A DNA stretch of 64,000 nucleotides from Desulforamulus profundi (GTDB taxonomy: Bacteria; Bacillota_B; Desulfotomaculia; Desulfotomaculales; Desulfotomaculaceae): positions 19,825 to 83,824 of the forward strand of contig NZ_AWQQ01000046.1 of the NCBI RefSeq assembly GCF_002607855.1. The letters are read 5' to 3'. The notes under the pieces were generated by a model that was given only the letters and a program-made list of their open reading frames with translations, did not search any database and was not told the origin of the DNA. Made by a program: the position numbers and the translations under genes. This document shows, in pieces, positions 39,018-51,539 of this stretch. The first letter of the stretch is position 1, and every line of letters begins with the position of its first letter.

Positions 39018-42000
39018 CTACAACATCAGAACGACATGATGGACCTGCCCGTCGTCGTACAATTCAACGAAAGGACCCTCCTTGACGTCTTGCTCCATAA
39101 GAGTAACTTCCCGCCCATCAATTTGTAAAGCGGTCGCTCCGCCTGACTTGCGCGACGGATTTTTGACCGTAATAAGGTAGCGTGCGCTGCCAAAACGGTA
39201 GCTGACGGAAAACTCCGGCCATTCACAAGGGATGCACGGGCGAATGTACAGCCGTTTGCCACGGCGGCGCAGGCCGAGTATACACTCAATTCCTGCCTGA
39301 TACATCCATCCCGCAGCGCCGGTGTACCACGTCCAGCCGGCGCGTCCTTGGTGCGGATCCACCGTGTAAACGTCTGCCGCCATGACGTAGGGTTCACCGG
39401 CATACTGCCGCACTTCATTGGGCGTGCGCGTGTGATTCAGAGGATTTAACATATGAAACAATTCAAAGGCCTTATCTCCGTTGCCAAGCCGGCACCAGGC
39501 GACAATGCTCCATATGACACCATGGGTATACTGGGCTCCGTTCTCACGAATGCCGGGCGGATAGCCTGAATGTAGCCGGGACTCGGATCCGTGCGGTCAA
39601 AAGGCGGCGTCAAAAGACGTGCAACGGAAAGATCCCGGTCCACAAGTTCGCGGTCGAATGACTGCATCGCCTGCAGTGCCTTCTCTTGCGGCGCCGCTCC
39701 GGAGATGACTGACCACGACTGGGCGATGGCATCGATACGGCATTCCTCATTGCAAATAGAACCTAGCCAAAGGCCTTCGTCGGTGAAGGCCCGCCGGTAC
39801 CACTGCCCATCCCAGGCGTGCTCTTCAAGGGAGGAGGCCAACTTCACGCTTACATCCCGGTAGCGTCCCGCCCGCTCAACATCACCGCGCTGACGGCATA
39901 AATCCGTGAACCGGTTCAACACATCACAGAGGAACCAGCCGAGCCACACACTTTCACCGCGGCCTTCAGCGCCGACACGGCTCATACCGTCGTTCCAGTC
40001 GCCGATGCCGATCAGCGGCAGCCCGTGTTCACCGAAGCGCTGTAAAGCCCTGTCGATGGCTCGCAAGCAGTGCTCGAAAACGGTGCCGCTCCGGTTAGAG
40101 ATTTGGGTCGGCTCGTATCGTTCATGTTCACCCTCCCGTAAAGGTTCACTATGCAGAAACGGCGCCACCTCGTCAAGTATACTGTTGTCCCCCGTATGAT
40201 CGACATACCGTCCGACGGCATAGGGCAGCCAGAGCAAATCGTCGGAGAAATGCGTGCGGATGCCGCGCTGCGTCTCTTCATGCCACCAATGCTGCACGTC
40301 GCCCTCCTCATATTGATGTGCGGCGTGCAGCATAATTTGCGCCCGCGTAAGGTCGGGACGGGCGTGCAGGAGCGCCAGAGAATCCTGTAGTTGATCCCGA
40401 AAGCCGTATGCGCCTCCCGCCTGGTAAAAAGCGGATCGCGCCCACATTCTGCAGCCAAGGGCCTGGTAAAGCAACCAGCCGTTTAATAGTAAATCCATCT
40501 CCGGGCAGGGTGTGGAAACCGAGACCTGATCCAAAACACCCTCCCAGAATTCTCGAACAAGTTCAAATGCCTGGTCGTAGACATGGGTTTGGCAGTATTT
40601 TTGCGCCAATTTCACGGCGGCGTCCCGGGAATGTTCGCAACCTAGCAGGATGTAGACGGTCCGTTCGGCTCCAGGCTCCAGTGTGAGCTTAGTCTGCACC
40701 GCGCCGCAAGCGTCATAAAGAGGCCCTGTTTTACCTGACAGGCGCTCCCGGCCCATGGCGGCGGGATTTTCCGGTGTGCCGTTACGGCCGAGAAATTCGT
40801 TGCGGTCTGACGTCCAAGACAGATCGTCCGCCTCGGCGGCGTTCCCCTTCGCTTCGAATTCTGCCGCAGCCGGCGGCTCGACAGATGGATCCGGTTGCAA
40901 ATACACGCCTAAAAAGGCTGTAGCATCGCGAAATGCCTCCTGATACGCGTTGCGTGCCAGCATGATTTGGGCAGACTCGTCCCACTCCGTGATGATGAAA
41001 GAGGCGTTCGCCTGGCGCCGTACACCCAACACCCATTCCGTGTAATATGTGACGGAAAGGCGCCGCCGCCCGGCACTTCTGTTCTGCAACCGCAATTTGA
41101 CCACCTTGACCGGATCATCCAACGGAACAAAAACGGTCATTTCCTGCCTGACGCCGTGTCTCTCGTGGTGAAAACGTGTGAACCCCCGGCCGTGCGTAAC
41201 GGTGTAAGGCGGGTCTGCTTGTGCGGTAGACGGCGTGGCAGACCATCGTTCGCCGCTCTCTTCGTCCCGTAGATAACACACTTCACCCGGTGGGTCGAGC
41301 ACAGGATCGTTAGACCATGGGGTCAATTTGCACTCACGGCTGTTGCGCCACCAGGTGTAACCCGTGCCGAGCTCGGAGACAAGGCAGCCGAAGCGCGGAT
41401 TGGCCATTACATTGATCCATGGCGCCGGCAGATGATTGCCGTTTTTGAGCATAATCTGATACTCCCGGCCATCCGGCGAAAATCCTCCCCAACCGTTGAA
41501 GAACATCAGCTGGCGCACATCGTCCGGCGCAAGCGTAGCGAACCTGTTTAACGGCGCTGCCGGCTTGAGGGGTGCCGGGCAGACGGTATCCCGCCAAGGC
41601 AGTTTGGTTTGCGCCTTGAGGCTGGGACCGCCTGCCCGCAGCGCAACACGGGCTGCGGCGAACAGCAGTGTCCTGTCCTCGTCCGGCAGCTGATTGGCAT
41701 TTATGATAAAGACGCCGCCGGGCCCTGCACCATGTCGGTCAACGACCTGTTCCACCGCCCGCCGCAACATTTCACTTAGAACCTGCTGGTACCCTCCCGC
41801 CGATTCGTTCAGAATGACCAGGTCGAAAAGCAGCCCCATGCGGCGTAAATACTCGTACCCGGTTAGCAGTTTGACGACAAACTGCAGATTGGCCCGATTC
41901 TCGATCCGTACAAGGATCATCGGCAAGTCTCCGGAAACTCCGTACGACCAGAGGCCGGACTGGCCTTTTTCGTTCGCAACGATACTTTTTGCCGTTCCTG

Positions 42001-45000
42001 CCGCAGCGGCGGAGTATACAACACCTGGCCCGCAAAAGTTTGCCAGTCCATGGCCTCGGCGGCAGTCATGTGCAAGTGCCGAAGTTCGATTTGACTGCGA
42101 TTCCAGGCCAGTTGAAATGTTCGTTCCACCACCAGGTCCCCCGAGAAACGGCTAACAATGTCCATCGCCTCCTCCTTCGTGCCTGCCACAGCAGTGACAG
42201 CAAACAACTGCACCTGTTCACCGGGCTGGATGCTTAATCGCCGCCGCATGATAAAGGCGGGGTCGGCCACAGAGCCCACCGTTCCACGCAGGCGGGAACG
42301 GATTCCCTGCGGCCGGAAGAGAGTATGGCCCCGGCCAATAAAGCCGGCCCGATCGGTCTCGTATTCCACCGGTCCAAGCGTTCGTCCCGTGACCATAAGC
42401 GAATGCGCCGCCCATAACGGTTTCTCGCCTTCCTGGCGAGGTCTTCGCCGGGCCAGCAGGCACTGGGCCTCCTCCGCATATTCGGTATTAATGAATAATT
42501 TGCTGAAGGCCGGGTGCGCATCGTCGGCGATGGGAGGCGCCAGGGCCAGTTCAAGAAATGTTGTGACTTCGATGATTCGCATTTCATTGCCTGCGTTGGT
42601 GAGCGTCAACCGGCGGACTTCCGCATTCCATTCCGGAGACACGCAAATTTCAAGGCTCGTCTGCATGTCTCCGTCCACGCGCATAAAGGTGGCCCGGTCA
42701 AGGGAGAATTGCGCGCGTTGTTCAGAAGACGGGACACGGCAAGGCTGAAACGCCGGCGACCATACCATGTCGCGGGTAACGTCACGGATATACAGGTAGC
42801 TGCCCCAATTGTCCAACACCGGATCCTCCCGCCAACGGGAGACGGCCAGACCTTGGTACCGGCTGAACCCGCTGCCGCTGTTGGTTACCATGGTCATAAA
42901 GGCCCCGTTTGAAAGGATACACACCTCGGGGGTCAGCGTATCCGCAGAGAGGTATTCACGCAGCGCGCCAGTCTCTGCCGGCCTGGCATCAGGCACAGGC
43001 ACACATGCCAAGGCGGGATGTTTAATAATTTTAGGCCGCGCGGGAATACGTTCCTGCAGCAGCAGTTCCGCCGCCCGCACGCGCTTGTCACGGTGAAAAC
43101 GCTCGTATATTTTCTTTGGCAACAGCAAGTTGGCCAGGGTGAGCAGGCTCATTCCCTGATGATGTGCCATAAAACTGCGGATGACCATACTGGTCCGGTC
43201 CTTTGGCAGCCGCTCGGACGTAAAATCGATGGCTTCGTAGTAGCCGTATTTTCCAAGGGCGCCAAGCTCCTCCATTTTGCGCAAATCCGCCAGCCCCTGA
43301 TGCTTGGCAAAGGGTAAGGCAAGGATTGTTGCGTACGGCGCCACAACCAAATCTTGTTCGAGACCGCGCTTAAATCCGAGACCGGGAACACCAAAGGCCC
43401 TGTATTGATAGTTCATCTGATAATCAAAAGCGTAGTAGCCGGATTCGGAGATCCCGAAGGGGACTCCCCGTTGATGCGCGTACTCGATTTGCCGTCTGAC
43501 AACCGCACGGTAAGTGCTGTCCCAGATGGTGTTCCAATAGGTTCGCGTAAAGAGCCAGGGCATCAAATATTCAAACATCGTCCCGGACCACGAGAGCAGG
43601 GTGACCCGCCGCCCAACCCTGGTCATTGTCCGCCCGAGCGCATGCCAGTGCGCCACAGACACATGGCCGAGGGCGATGGCAATAAAGCTTGCCAGCCTTG
43701 CCTCCGATGCCAGCAGGTCATAGAGGATCTGATCCGGTTCACGCAGTGCGGCGTGGTAGCCCAGGGTGAACAATTTCGTCTTTTGATCGTAAAGCTGGCG
43801 AAAGTCTGTCCCGTTAATCAGCGCCTCTAAGCGGGCGATCAGATTTTGCCCGCGTGCCGGCCAATCCTCCCGGACCCCCTTTGGCGATGTTCTGCAGTCT
43901 GCCGACCTCTCTTCAGTCCGGACTCCAGCGGCCGCCGCTTTCCCTCGATCCGGATCAGAACCTGGCTGTTGGTCCCCTTCAATGTCCACCTTGAGCCACT
44001 CCGCCAACCCCTCTCTGACCGTCATTAAGCAGCCGACGAAGTTGCCGGAATCCACCGTTGACACGTACATTGGAGGTAGTGGTTCGAGAGTCACCGTATC
44101 GTACCAGTTGTAGAGATGGCCTTTCCATTTATCCAGGCGCTCAACCGTACTGATTGTGCGTTCCAAACGCTCAATCAGCCCGGGCGTATCGATGAACCCG
44201 AAATCCCGCGCAGCCAGCGCACATGCAAGATAAAGCCCGATGTTGGTGGGCGAAGTGCGGTGCGCGATCCCGTTGGGCGGATCCATTTGAACGTTATCAG
44301 GCGGCAGCCAATGATCTGTCTCAGTAACGTAGTCCTCGAAAAAAGCCCAAATCTGTTCCGACAACTTTCGCAGTTCTGCCTCCTCGGCCGCCGTAAGCGG
44401 GTACTCGGGCTGCTGCACGGGCCTGTCCAACCAGCGGACCGCAAGCGGAGCGAAAACCCAAATAGCTAAAAGCACCACGCCTGTCCACTGCAGCGCCGGA
44501 ACGGTAATGGCCGCCGCTGCCAGCCCAAAAAGGAACACCAGCGCGTAACCTCCGTACATACCCAGCAGTGCCGGATAGCGCCCGCTCCGGTTGCGGCGTT
44601 CAATTTCCGCGGCGCTGACCCATTCGAGCAAATGACGTTTAGACACTAATAAGCGATATAGGGTTCTGGCAATTGCGTCAAGCAACAGCGCGCTTTGAAA
44701 CGGCATTGTCATAACGGTTACCAAAACCTGACCTACTGTGGCCAGTATGCTCCGTGGCCGCCAAATTGTCCGTCGAATCGCCACCAGTTGGCGGAGCAAC
44801 GGCAAAAACAATGTAGCGAAAACAAAAGCAAGCCATCGCCCGGGTGAGCCGGGCAAGACGGTCAGGCCGAGCAGCAGTACTGCAAACAGCGCCGGCGGCA
44901 GCAAACTGCGCCGCAGATTGTCGATCATCTGCCAGCGGCTGAGGGGGGATAAATCAACCGGTAAAAGCTTTCCCCACCGGTCGCGGGCACAGTGAAACAG

Positions 45001-47330
45001 CCATGGGAGCAATTGCCAATCGCCACGCACCCAGCGGTGCATTCTCTTCTGATAAGCGCTGAAGGTAGCTGGGTGTTCATCGATTAATTCGATGTCCGAC
45101 AGCAGGCCGGCGCGTAAAAATCCACCTTCCAATAAATCGTGACTAAGCACCCGGTTTTCCGGAATTCGTTCACACAGTACCTGAGCAAAGGCGTCAACAT
45201 CGAATATACCCTTCCCTGTAAAAATGCCCTGCTCTAACCCGTCCTGGTATGGATCGGAGACGGCAAAGGCGTACGGATCGATTCCCGGATCCGCTGACCA
45301 TAAATAAGCAAAGCGCGAACGCAAGGCCGCCCCGTGGCTAATGCCGATACGCGGCTGCAGCACCCCGTATCCCTCGATGACCCGTGTCCGCGTACTGTTT
45401 AACCGCGGCCGGTTATAGGCAGATGCAGGGTGCCGATCATCCGCTGCGCGCTTCCCATCGGCAGTTGCGTATCCGCGTCAAGGGTGATGATGTAACGGAT
45501 ACGCGGAAGAATAGCTGTGTCCCCCACTACCAAGTCATAAGTTGTATCAGTCCGTCCTTTAAGCAGTTCGACAAATTCCACCAATGCGCCTCGCTTGCGC
45601 TCCCAACCCATCCATACGCCCTGGGACGGGTTCCACAACCTGCGGCGCTGAAAGAGGTGAAATGTACTTTCGCCCGGGCGGGAGTACTTGCGGTTTAACT
45701 CCTCAATGCTTGCGCGGGCGGCAGCAAGGACGGCAGCATCCTGTGGAAACCTCTCCGCAGCTGCGTCAACAAGATCACCCAGGAGAGCAAAGTGGATATT
45801 TGAGTCGCGGTTGGCCAGGTAATGCAGTTCCAACCGATCCGCTAATTCCTGCACCTCTTTGACTGTCGACCAGATTACGGGAATGACGACCATCGTGGTC
45901 GCTTCAGGTGGAATCCCGTGCGAGAAATCGTATCTCAACAGCGGCCGCGGCCGCCTGGCGCACTCTATAAGCCAGTGTGCCGCGGTGACGGCCCATTCGC
46001 TGGCGGGCAACGACAGCGCAATCAGAATCATCACCCACTGGGCAGCGGTGAGGCTCGCGCCCCCTCCGATCCACAGGGCGAATCCGAGCAGAAAGGCCGT
46101 GAACAATCCTGTAAGGGCGGTGAAATAGGCGCCGGTGGCACGACGCAAAATTCCTATTTCCGGCAAATACCGGGGAGTGCTGCACATTTTCAGCGCGCGC
46201 CGCAGTTCCTTGACGCCATCCGGTTCAAATAGGTAGTATGCAGCAAATGCTTGGCGCGGCAGTTCTTCTAAATCTGCCGGACTGCCGGCAACCTCATCCG
46301 CCTGTGCCCGCTCCACGCACGCCTGCTCGTGTTCTTTCGCCGCAAGCTCGACGGCCTGCTTCGCGACCAGGTTTTCCGGCACACGCAAGCGGCGGGCCAA
46401 TTGCTCAACGCGCTTTCGCAACACGTCGCGGCTTGAAAAATCAAGAAGCCGGTAGACGCCTGCGCTCTCTTCGCGCAGAGTTTGCTCAGCCATGCAAATC
46501 CGCTCGAACCGATTGCGCCAGTGCATGCGCGAAATTTTGCGCAGACTTCCGATAAGGTTGCCTGTTGTCACTTGATAGGCGGCCTGAAGCTGATACTCGT
46601 AGGAGACGATTTGATCAAGGCTGTCAGGGCCATTTTCCAGTTTGCACAGCAGCCATTCCCGTACGGTTGCCGAATCGTCCGCCCATTCACGCAGATGCCT
46701 GACCAATTGGACGATTAGCGGCCCGGAGAGCGGCATATCTTGACCCGCTTCTTCAAGGGCAGCCTTAAGAACATCCGGACTCAACTTTGACGACTCTATT
46801 CGCGACAGCAACCGTTCGACTAACGTACACACCTCTCGTCGTTCGCGAACCAGTTCCATAACCTCGGCCAGGCGCCGGATCAAGGCGATGCGCAGGATAA
46901 GCGGCACCGCCCACGCCTCAGCAATGGTCAAAACCGATACTTCCTGGTAAAAATTGATGTATGAAACGAACGAGTCCTCGTCCAGATTCCCGTCCACATG
47001 TTCCAGATAATCAGCACAGATAGACAGTACTCTTTTTTCGCCCGTCTTGCGCAGATTCGGCAAATCCCGCAAGAAGGCATCGGAAAACTGGTGCCGGACA
47101 ACCAACACCTGTTCTTCGATGAGCTCAGCATGATCGAGCAGCCATTCTTCAGCGGGCTGCAAACAGCTTGCGTGGCCGTCCTGCAGGGAGCGGATAAACG
47201 TGCGTAAATTCTCGACGTCCGCATAAAACTCCCGCCACAGGCGCTTTGGAGGCCTGCGCCTCACGTAAGGGTCGTGTGTCAGTGCAGTTTCATGAGCTTT
47301 TTGACGGAGTTGTTCAGTATTTAGAATCAT
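39018..47330 (-). CDS. ndvB: Cyclic beta-1,2-glucan synthase (NdvB type), three frameshifts
   Basis: One polypeptide of about 2770 residues if one-base gaps near 45400, 41945 and 39560 are repaired. It has an N-terminal helical region, membrane spans (residues ~405-450 and later), a GT84 glycosyltransferase (TLDADTQLP; HRWVRGDWQLLPWLF), a glycoamylase-like domain (GISESGYYAFDYQMNYQYRA) and a C-terminal GH94 phosphorylase-like domain (FRDQLQDSLALLHARPD; GIGDWNDGMSRVG with the catalytic Asp). It initiates, elongates and cyclises beta-1,2-glucan at the inner membrane. GC content is visibly above its neighbours, and it is flanked by tRNA fragments. Confidence 0.9.
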
Positions 47331-47574
47331 AGGTTCTCCTGAAGAAAATCAGAAATTAAAAAGTGATTAAGGCTTCATTACCATACGATGCTACGGAAGC
47401 GGAAACATTTAAAATATTCCCCTTTAGGGTATTAATTATTAACTGGAATTTGTCCTAACAAAAAACAGCCAGAAAGGTGGAACTCCTCGGCTGCGGCTCA
47501 AATCGGCTCACAAAACAACAAGAGCCTCCACCGATAGCGGTAGAAGCCATTGTCTTTCATTAATATATAATATC
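47331..47574. other. Upstream region of ndvB
   Basis: About 245 bases without a gene. A possible stem lies at 47523-47550 (GCCTCCACCGATAGCGGTAGAAGC). No clear promoter is claimed. Confidence 0.3.
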
Positions 47575-47638
47575 TGGCGGAGAGTTAGGGATTCGAACCC
47601 TAGAGACCGCTCAGCACCGCCTAGTCGATTTCGAGTTT
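47575..47638 (-). other. tRNA-Ser 3'-half fragment, right boundary of ndvB island (att-like)
   Basis: The minus strand reads ACTCGAAATCGACTAGGCGG, then GTGCTGAGCGGTCTCTAGGG, TTCGAATCCC and ACTCTCCGCCA. This covers a CGA anticodon loop to the CCA end. No 5' half follows upstream. Confidence 0.7.
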
Positions 47639-48024
47639 TGTGAGGCTTATTGGTGCTTTCAATTACCTTCCAGAATTATTCTTTTATTATTGGTTTTGTA
47701 CCACTCAAGAACCTTGGCATTTGAACAGTTTGTCGGTTTTTGCAAGTATTTTTTCACTATATCGGCGACGATTCGGCGACCTCTTGGATGTTATTCTGTT
47801 GCCTATCCTTCCCTCGCCGGTGCCGGTGTACGGCAGGCTGGCCCCATTTCTTCAACCCAATTGGTAGCCTTTAGACGGGCGGGAATCCTTTCCCAACCGG
47901 CTCTTTCACTGTGCGAGATGAATAAAGTTCACATCAACGAAAAGTTCTGTTCATATTCCCTCTTTTTGGGGTTTTTTAGTAATCATTCTCAATTTACGGA
48001 ACGTAACGGGGTTTGGAAAACCAA
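47639..48024. other. Gene-free stretch, possibly structured
   Basis: No supported gene. 47760-47935 is GC-rich with complementary blocks (GCCGGTGCCGGTGTACGGC; GGGAATCCTTTCCC), which suggests an RNA structure, but I cannot assign a family. Confidence 0.3.
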
Positions 48025-48052
48025 GGGGTTTCGCAATTTTGCGAAACCCTTA
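48025..48052 (-). terminator. Terminator-like hairpin after hdrA
   Basis: AGGGTTTCGC pairs with GCGAAACCCC on the minus strand, followed by TTGGTTTTCC, directly past the hdrA stop. Confidence 0.65.
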
Positions 48053-48055
48053 ATA

Positions 48056-50018
48056 CTACCTGCATAGAGCCATTATCTCAGATACTATTTGTGTATTGGA
48101 GAAGCCCTTTAGATCTGCGGCACCACAGCGACAGGACGAGGAACAGGCTCCGCAGCCCTGGCAAAGGCTGGTGTTCACTGCCGCCACGGTCCTTTGGGTT
48201 CTCTCATCAAACTTTGCCTCAATGGCCTTAAAGGGACAGACTGCGCGACATACCATGCACCCGGTACAAAGCCTTTCGTTAATTTGGGAAACCATGGGTT
48301 CAGTGGCCAGTTCCTTTTTGGCCAGCAACCCCATGACTTTGGCCGCCGCGGCACTGGCCTGGGCAACCGTGTCCGGAATATCCTTAGGCCCCTGGCAGCA
48401 CCCTGCCAGAAAAATCCCACCCGTATTGGTTTCTACGGGTTTTAACTTAGGATGCGCCTCCAGGTAAAAACCGTCTTTGTCAGTGGAAAATCCTACCGTC
48501 TGGGCCAGGATGCCGGCTCCCTCACTGGGTACCATGGCAGTTGCCAGTACCACCAGGTCGGCTTCAATTTCCACTGGTCGTCCCAACAGTGTGTCCGCAC
48601 CCATCACTACCAGCTTATCATCCCGGGGGTATATTTTAGATACCCTGCCCCTGATATACCGGACACCCTCGTCTACGGAACGCTGGTAAAACTCCTCATA
48701 GCCCTTTCCCGGGGTACGTACATCCATATAGAAAACAAAGGCATTTGCCCCTTCAATCTTCTCCAGTACCTGGTGGGCATGCTTAGCCGTGTACATACAG
48801 CAAGCCCGGGAGCAATAGGATTTCCCTTTAGAGTCATCCCTGGAGCCCACACATTTTATAAAAACCACGTTCTTGGGCTCTTTCCCGTCGGAGGGCCGAA
48901 AAATCTTGCCGCCGGAAGGCCGGAGGTGCTCAACATACGTTCAAACTGCAACCCGCTGATGACGTCGGGATATTTTCCGTACCCATATTCACCGTAGGCA
49001 CTTTCCCATTTAAATAAATCATAACCCGTAGCCATTACGATTGCGCCAACCTGCAGTTCCACGATCTGGTCGGAATCTTTGTAATTAATGGCCCCGGCTT
49101 GACACACTTTCTGGCATACCCCGCACTTGCCGCTCAGGAGCATCCGGCAGCCTTCGGGTCAATGACCGGTTTATTGGGGACTGCCTGGGGAGAATTAATA
49201 TAAATTGCCTTTCTTTTTCCCAGGTTTAAGTTATATTCACTGGTTACCCGGGCGGGGCATTTTTCCCAGCAGGAACCGCACCCGGTACATTTTTCATGAT
49301 CTACATATTTGGCCCGTTGTTTAATCTTTATATTAAAATTACCGATATAGCCACCTACCTCAATAACTTCCGAGTAGGTAAACAGCTTAATATGGGGATG
49401 CTGTACCACAGCAACCATCTTGGGGGTAACAATTCAGCCAGCGCAATCAAGAGTAGGAAAGGTTTTATCAAGCATGGCCAGTTTTCCGCCAATGGATGGT
49501 TCCCGCTCCACCAGAACCACCTCGTGGCCGGCTTCAGCAATATCTAAAGCGGCCTGCATTCCGGCAATGCCACCGCCAATCACCAGTGCCCGCCTGGTAA
49601 CCGGAATTTTGGTTTCATACATTGGTTCCATATAGGTAGCCTTGGCCACCGCCCGGCGAACCAGGGCAAATGCCTTCTCGGTAGCTTCATCCTTCATTTT
49701 GGGGTGTACCCAGGCACACTGTTCCCTGATATTTGCTATTTCCAACATATACGGGTTAAGACCCGCGCGCTCCAAAGTTTTTCTAAATGTTGTTTCATGT
49801 AACCGGGGCGAACAGGAGGCCAGTACCACCTTATCCAGCCGGTGTTCACCAATCATTTTTATAATCAAATCCTGCCCGGGTACAGAACACATGTATTTAT
49901 AATCAGTGCTAAAGACCACTCCCGGCAGCTTGGCCGCTTCTTCAGCCAGCAACGAAACATCAACTGCACTGCTGATGTTAGAACCACACCAGCAGACAAA
50001 AACGCCAATACGGTTCAT
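48056..50018 (-). CDS. hdrA: Heterodisulfide reductase subunit A, selenoprotein candidate, two frameshifts
   Basis: About 655 residues. VFVCWCGSNISSAVDV begins the N-terminal domain, VIGGGIAGMQAALDIAEAG is the FAD site, CTGCGSCWEKCP and CGVCQKVCQAGAI bind clusters, and the C-terminal ferredoxin region has CTGCMVCRAVCP and CQGCGACSSSCRCGA. In the conserved LDCxxC segment the second Cys position is TGA (49434-49436) and the frame continues IVTPKMVAVVQHP. A 6-bp hairpin with a GGT loop follows (49399-49413), as a bacterial SECIS would. Frame gaps near 49150 and 48890 need one base each. The flavin subunit would bifurcate electrons with HdrBC and a partner not in view. Confidence 0.9.
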
Positions 50019-50046
50019 AAAAGTTCCCCCCTTTCTGTCACTGGTA

Positions 50047-50907
50047 TCACCCTACCAGGGATACTACTGACCCGGTACTGACGAAGTGGGAATCCATGCT
50101 TAAATGAATAGGTTTAATGCCCAGGGCCAAACCCAGTAATTGGGTAAAGTAAAGAATCGGAATATTGAAGTCTGTGTTATATATTTTGTTTATTTTTTTC
50201 TGCCTCATATCCAGATTAAGGTGACACTGCGGGCAAGCGTCAATAATACAATTTGCGCCGGCCCTGGTAGCGCTGGCTAAAATGTCCTTGACCATCTTTA
50301 GTGAAACTTCCTCATTTGTTACAGACAGGGAACCACCACAGCACTCCACCTTATGGGACCAATCCACGGGTTCAGCTCCGGTAGCCCTAATCAGGTTATC
50401 CAGAGCCTGGGGGTTTTCGGAATCATCTATACTTACCACTTTAGGCGGCCTCACCAGCAGACAGCCGTAATAAACTGCAACCTTTAACCCTTTCAGGGAC
50501 TGCACCACTTGAGACTGAATTTTATCTATACCTGCTCCGGTAAACACATCAATGATGGAAAGGACCTTAACACCCCCTTGATAGGGTTGTCCAACTGCCT
50601 CATTAATCTTTTCCCGCAGTTTTTCGTTCCCGGTCATCTTCCAGTTTGCTTGCGCAAGGGACTGGTAGCAGGCGGCACAGGGAGACGTTACGTTCAATCC
50701 CATTTTTTCAGCCAGGTGTAAATTCCGTGCAGCAAGGGCCGTGGGCAGATATTCACTGGAGGCGTGGGCGGCACTGGCCCCACAGCAATTCCAGTCAGGT
50801 ATTTCCACTAATTCAATACCCAGAGCCTGGCATACTGCCCTGGTGGAGGAATCATACTCTCTGGCAACAGAGTGCAAAGAGCAGCCGGGGTAGTACGCCA
50901 CTTTCAT
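50047..50907 (-). CDS. hdrB: Heterodisulfide reductase subunit B
   Basis: 286 residues with two CCG domains: PDWNCCGASAAHASS and HKVECCGGSLSV, each with further Cys (AVYYGCLLVRP; DACPQCHLNLD). In methanogens this pair binds the noncubane 4Fe-4S clusters that reduce the disulfide; in sulfate-reducing or acetogenic bacteria the physiological disulfide is uncertain. ATG at 50907 overlaps hdrC by 4 bases. The frame is intact. Confidence 0.93.
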   Translation of the reverse strand: MKVAYYPGCSLHSVAREYDSSTRAVCQALGIELVEIPDWNCCGASAAHASSEYLPTALAARNLHLAEKMGLNVTSPCAACYQSLAQANWKMTGNEKLREKINEAVGQPYQGGVKVLSIIDVFTGAGIDKIQSQVVQSLKGLKVAVYYGCLLVRPPKVVSIDDSENPQALDNLIRATGAEPVDWSHKVECCGGSLSVTNEEVSLKMVKDILASATRAGANCIIDACPQCHLNLDMRQKKINKIYNTDFNIPILYFTQLLGLALGIKPIHLSMDSHFVSTGSVVSLVG

Positions 50908-51473
50908 ACCTTGTCTCCCTCCAATCTCTTAATATTTTCCATAATCCGGATCATCTCCTTAGTCCCCTTAATCCGATGGGGTCCGATTTTCAATTTGCCC
51001 CGGGAAAATAAGGTTAACCCTACCAGGGCATCCTTAAAGGGGTTCATTAAATTTACGTTATACCTTACCATTAAGCCCATCTCATAAGCACGCCCGTATT
51101 TCTTCAAGGCGTCTAAGAAAAGCCGGTTAAAAAGGGATACCTTTTTACCCCGTCCGCCAGGGTTAATGCCTTGCTCACAGGCAAGCTGCCGCAGGTTGTC
51201 CATTAATTTAGCCAGGTCAAAACCTTTGGGACAACGGGTAGAGCAGGTGGAACAAGACGCACAGAGCCATATGGTTTCTGTTTGGAATGTTTCATTTAGC
51301 AAACCTAATTGCAGCATCCTGACAATTTGGTTCGGAGCAACATCCATGGTAAAGGCTACGGGGCACCCGGCAGTACACTTACCGCACTGGTAACAATGTT
51401 GTAGGTTTTGGTCTGTTTGGTTAGCTAATTGTTCAAACCCATTCCCATTTTGGGTAAGGTTAATCGGTTGCAT
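50904..51473 (-). CDS. hdrC: Heterodisulfide reductase subunit C
   Basis: About 190 residues. Two 4Fe-4S ferredoxin motifs are present: CYQCGKCTAGCPV and CASCSTCSTRCPKG. The protein relays electrons from HdrA to HdrB. ATG at 51473 follows TTAGGAGG; a longer frame begins at 51536 but has no ribosome site. It is the first gene of hdrC-hdrB-hdrA. Confidence 0.92.
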   Translation of the reverse strand: MQPINLTQNGNGFEQLANQTDQNLQHCYQCGKCTAGCPVAFTMDVAPNQIVRMLQLGLLNETFQTETIWLCASCSTCSTRCPKGFDLAKLMDNLRQLACEQGINPGGRGKKVSLFNRLFLDALKKYGRAYEMGLMVRYNVNLMNPFKDALVGLTLFSRGKLKIGPHRIKGTKEMIRIMENIKRLEGDKV

Positions 51474-51539
51474 AAGGTGGAGACACCTCCTAAAAATAGA
51501 AAAACCTCTTTTAATAAGTTTAAGTTTTATTCGCACTAA

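Noticed and set aside
49134..49143. Stop codon near DPKAAGCS in HdrA as a second Sec site
   Set aside because: The following frame is different; one missing base restores C-x-x-C-type sequence, so this is a frameshift, not a Sec codon.
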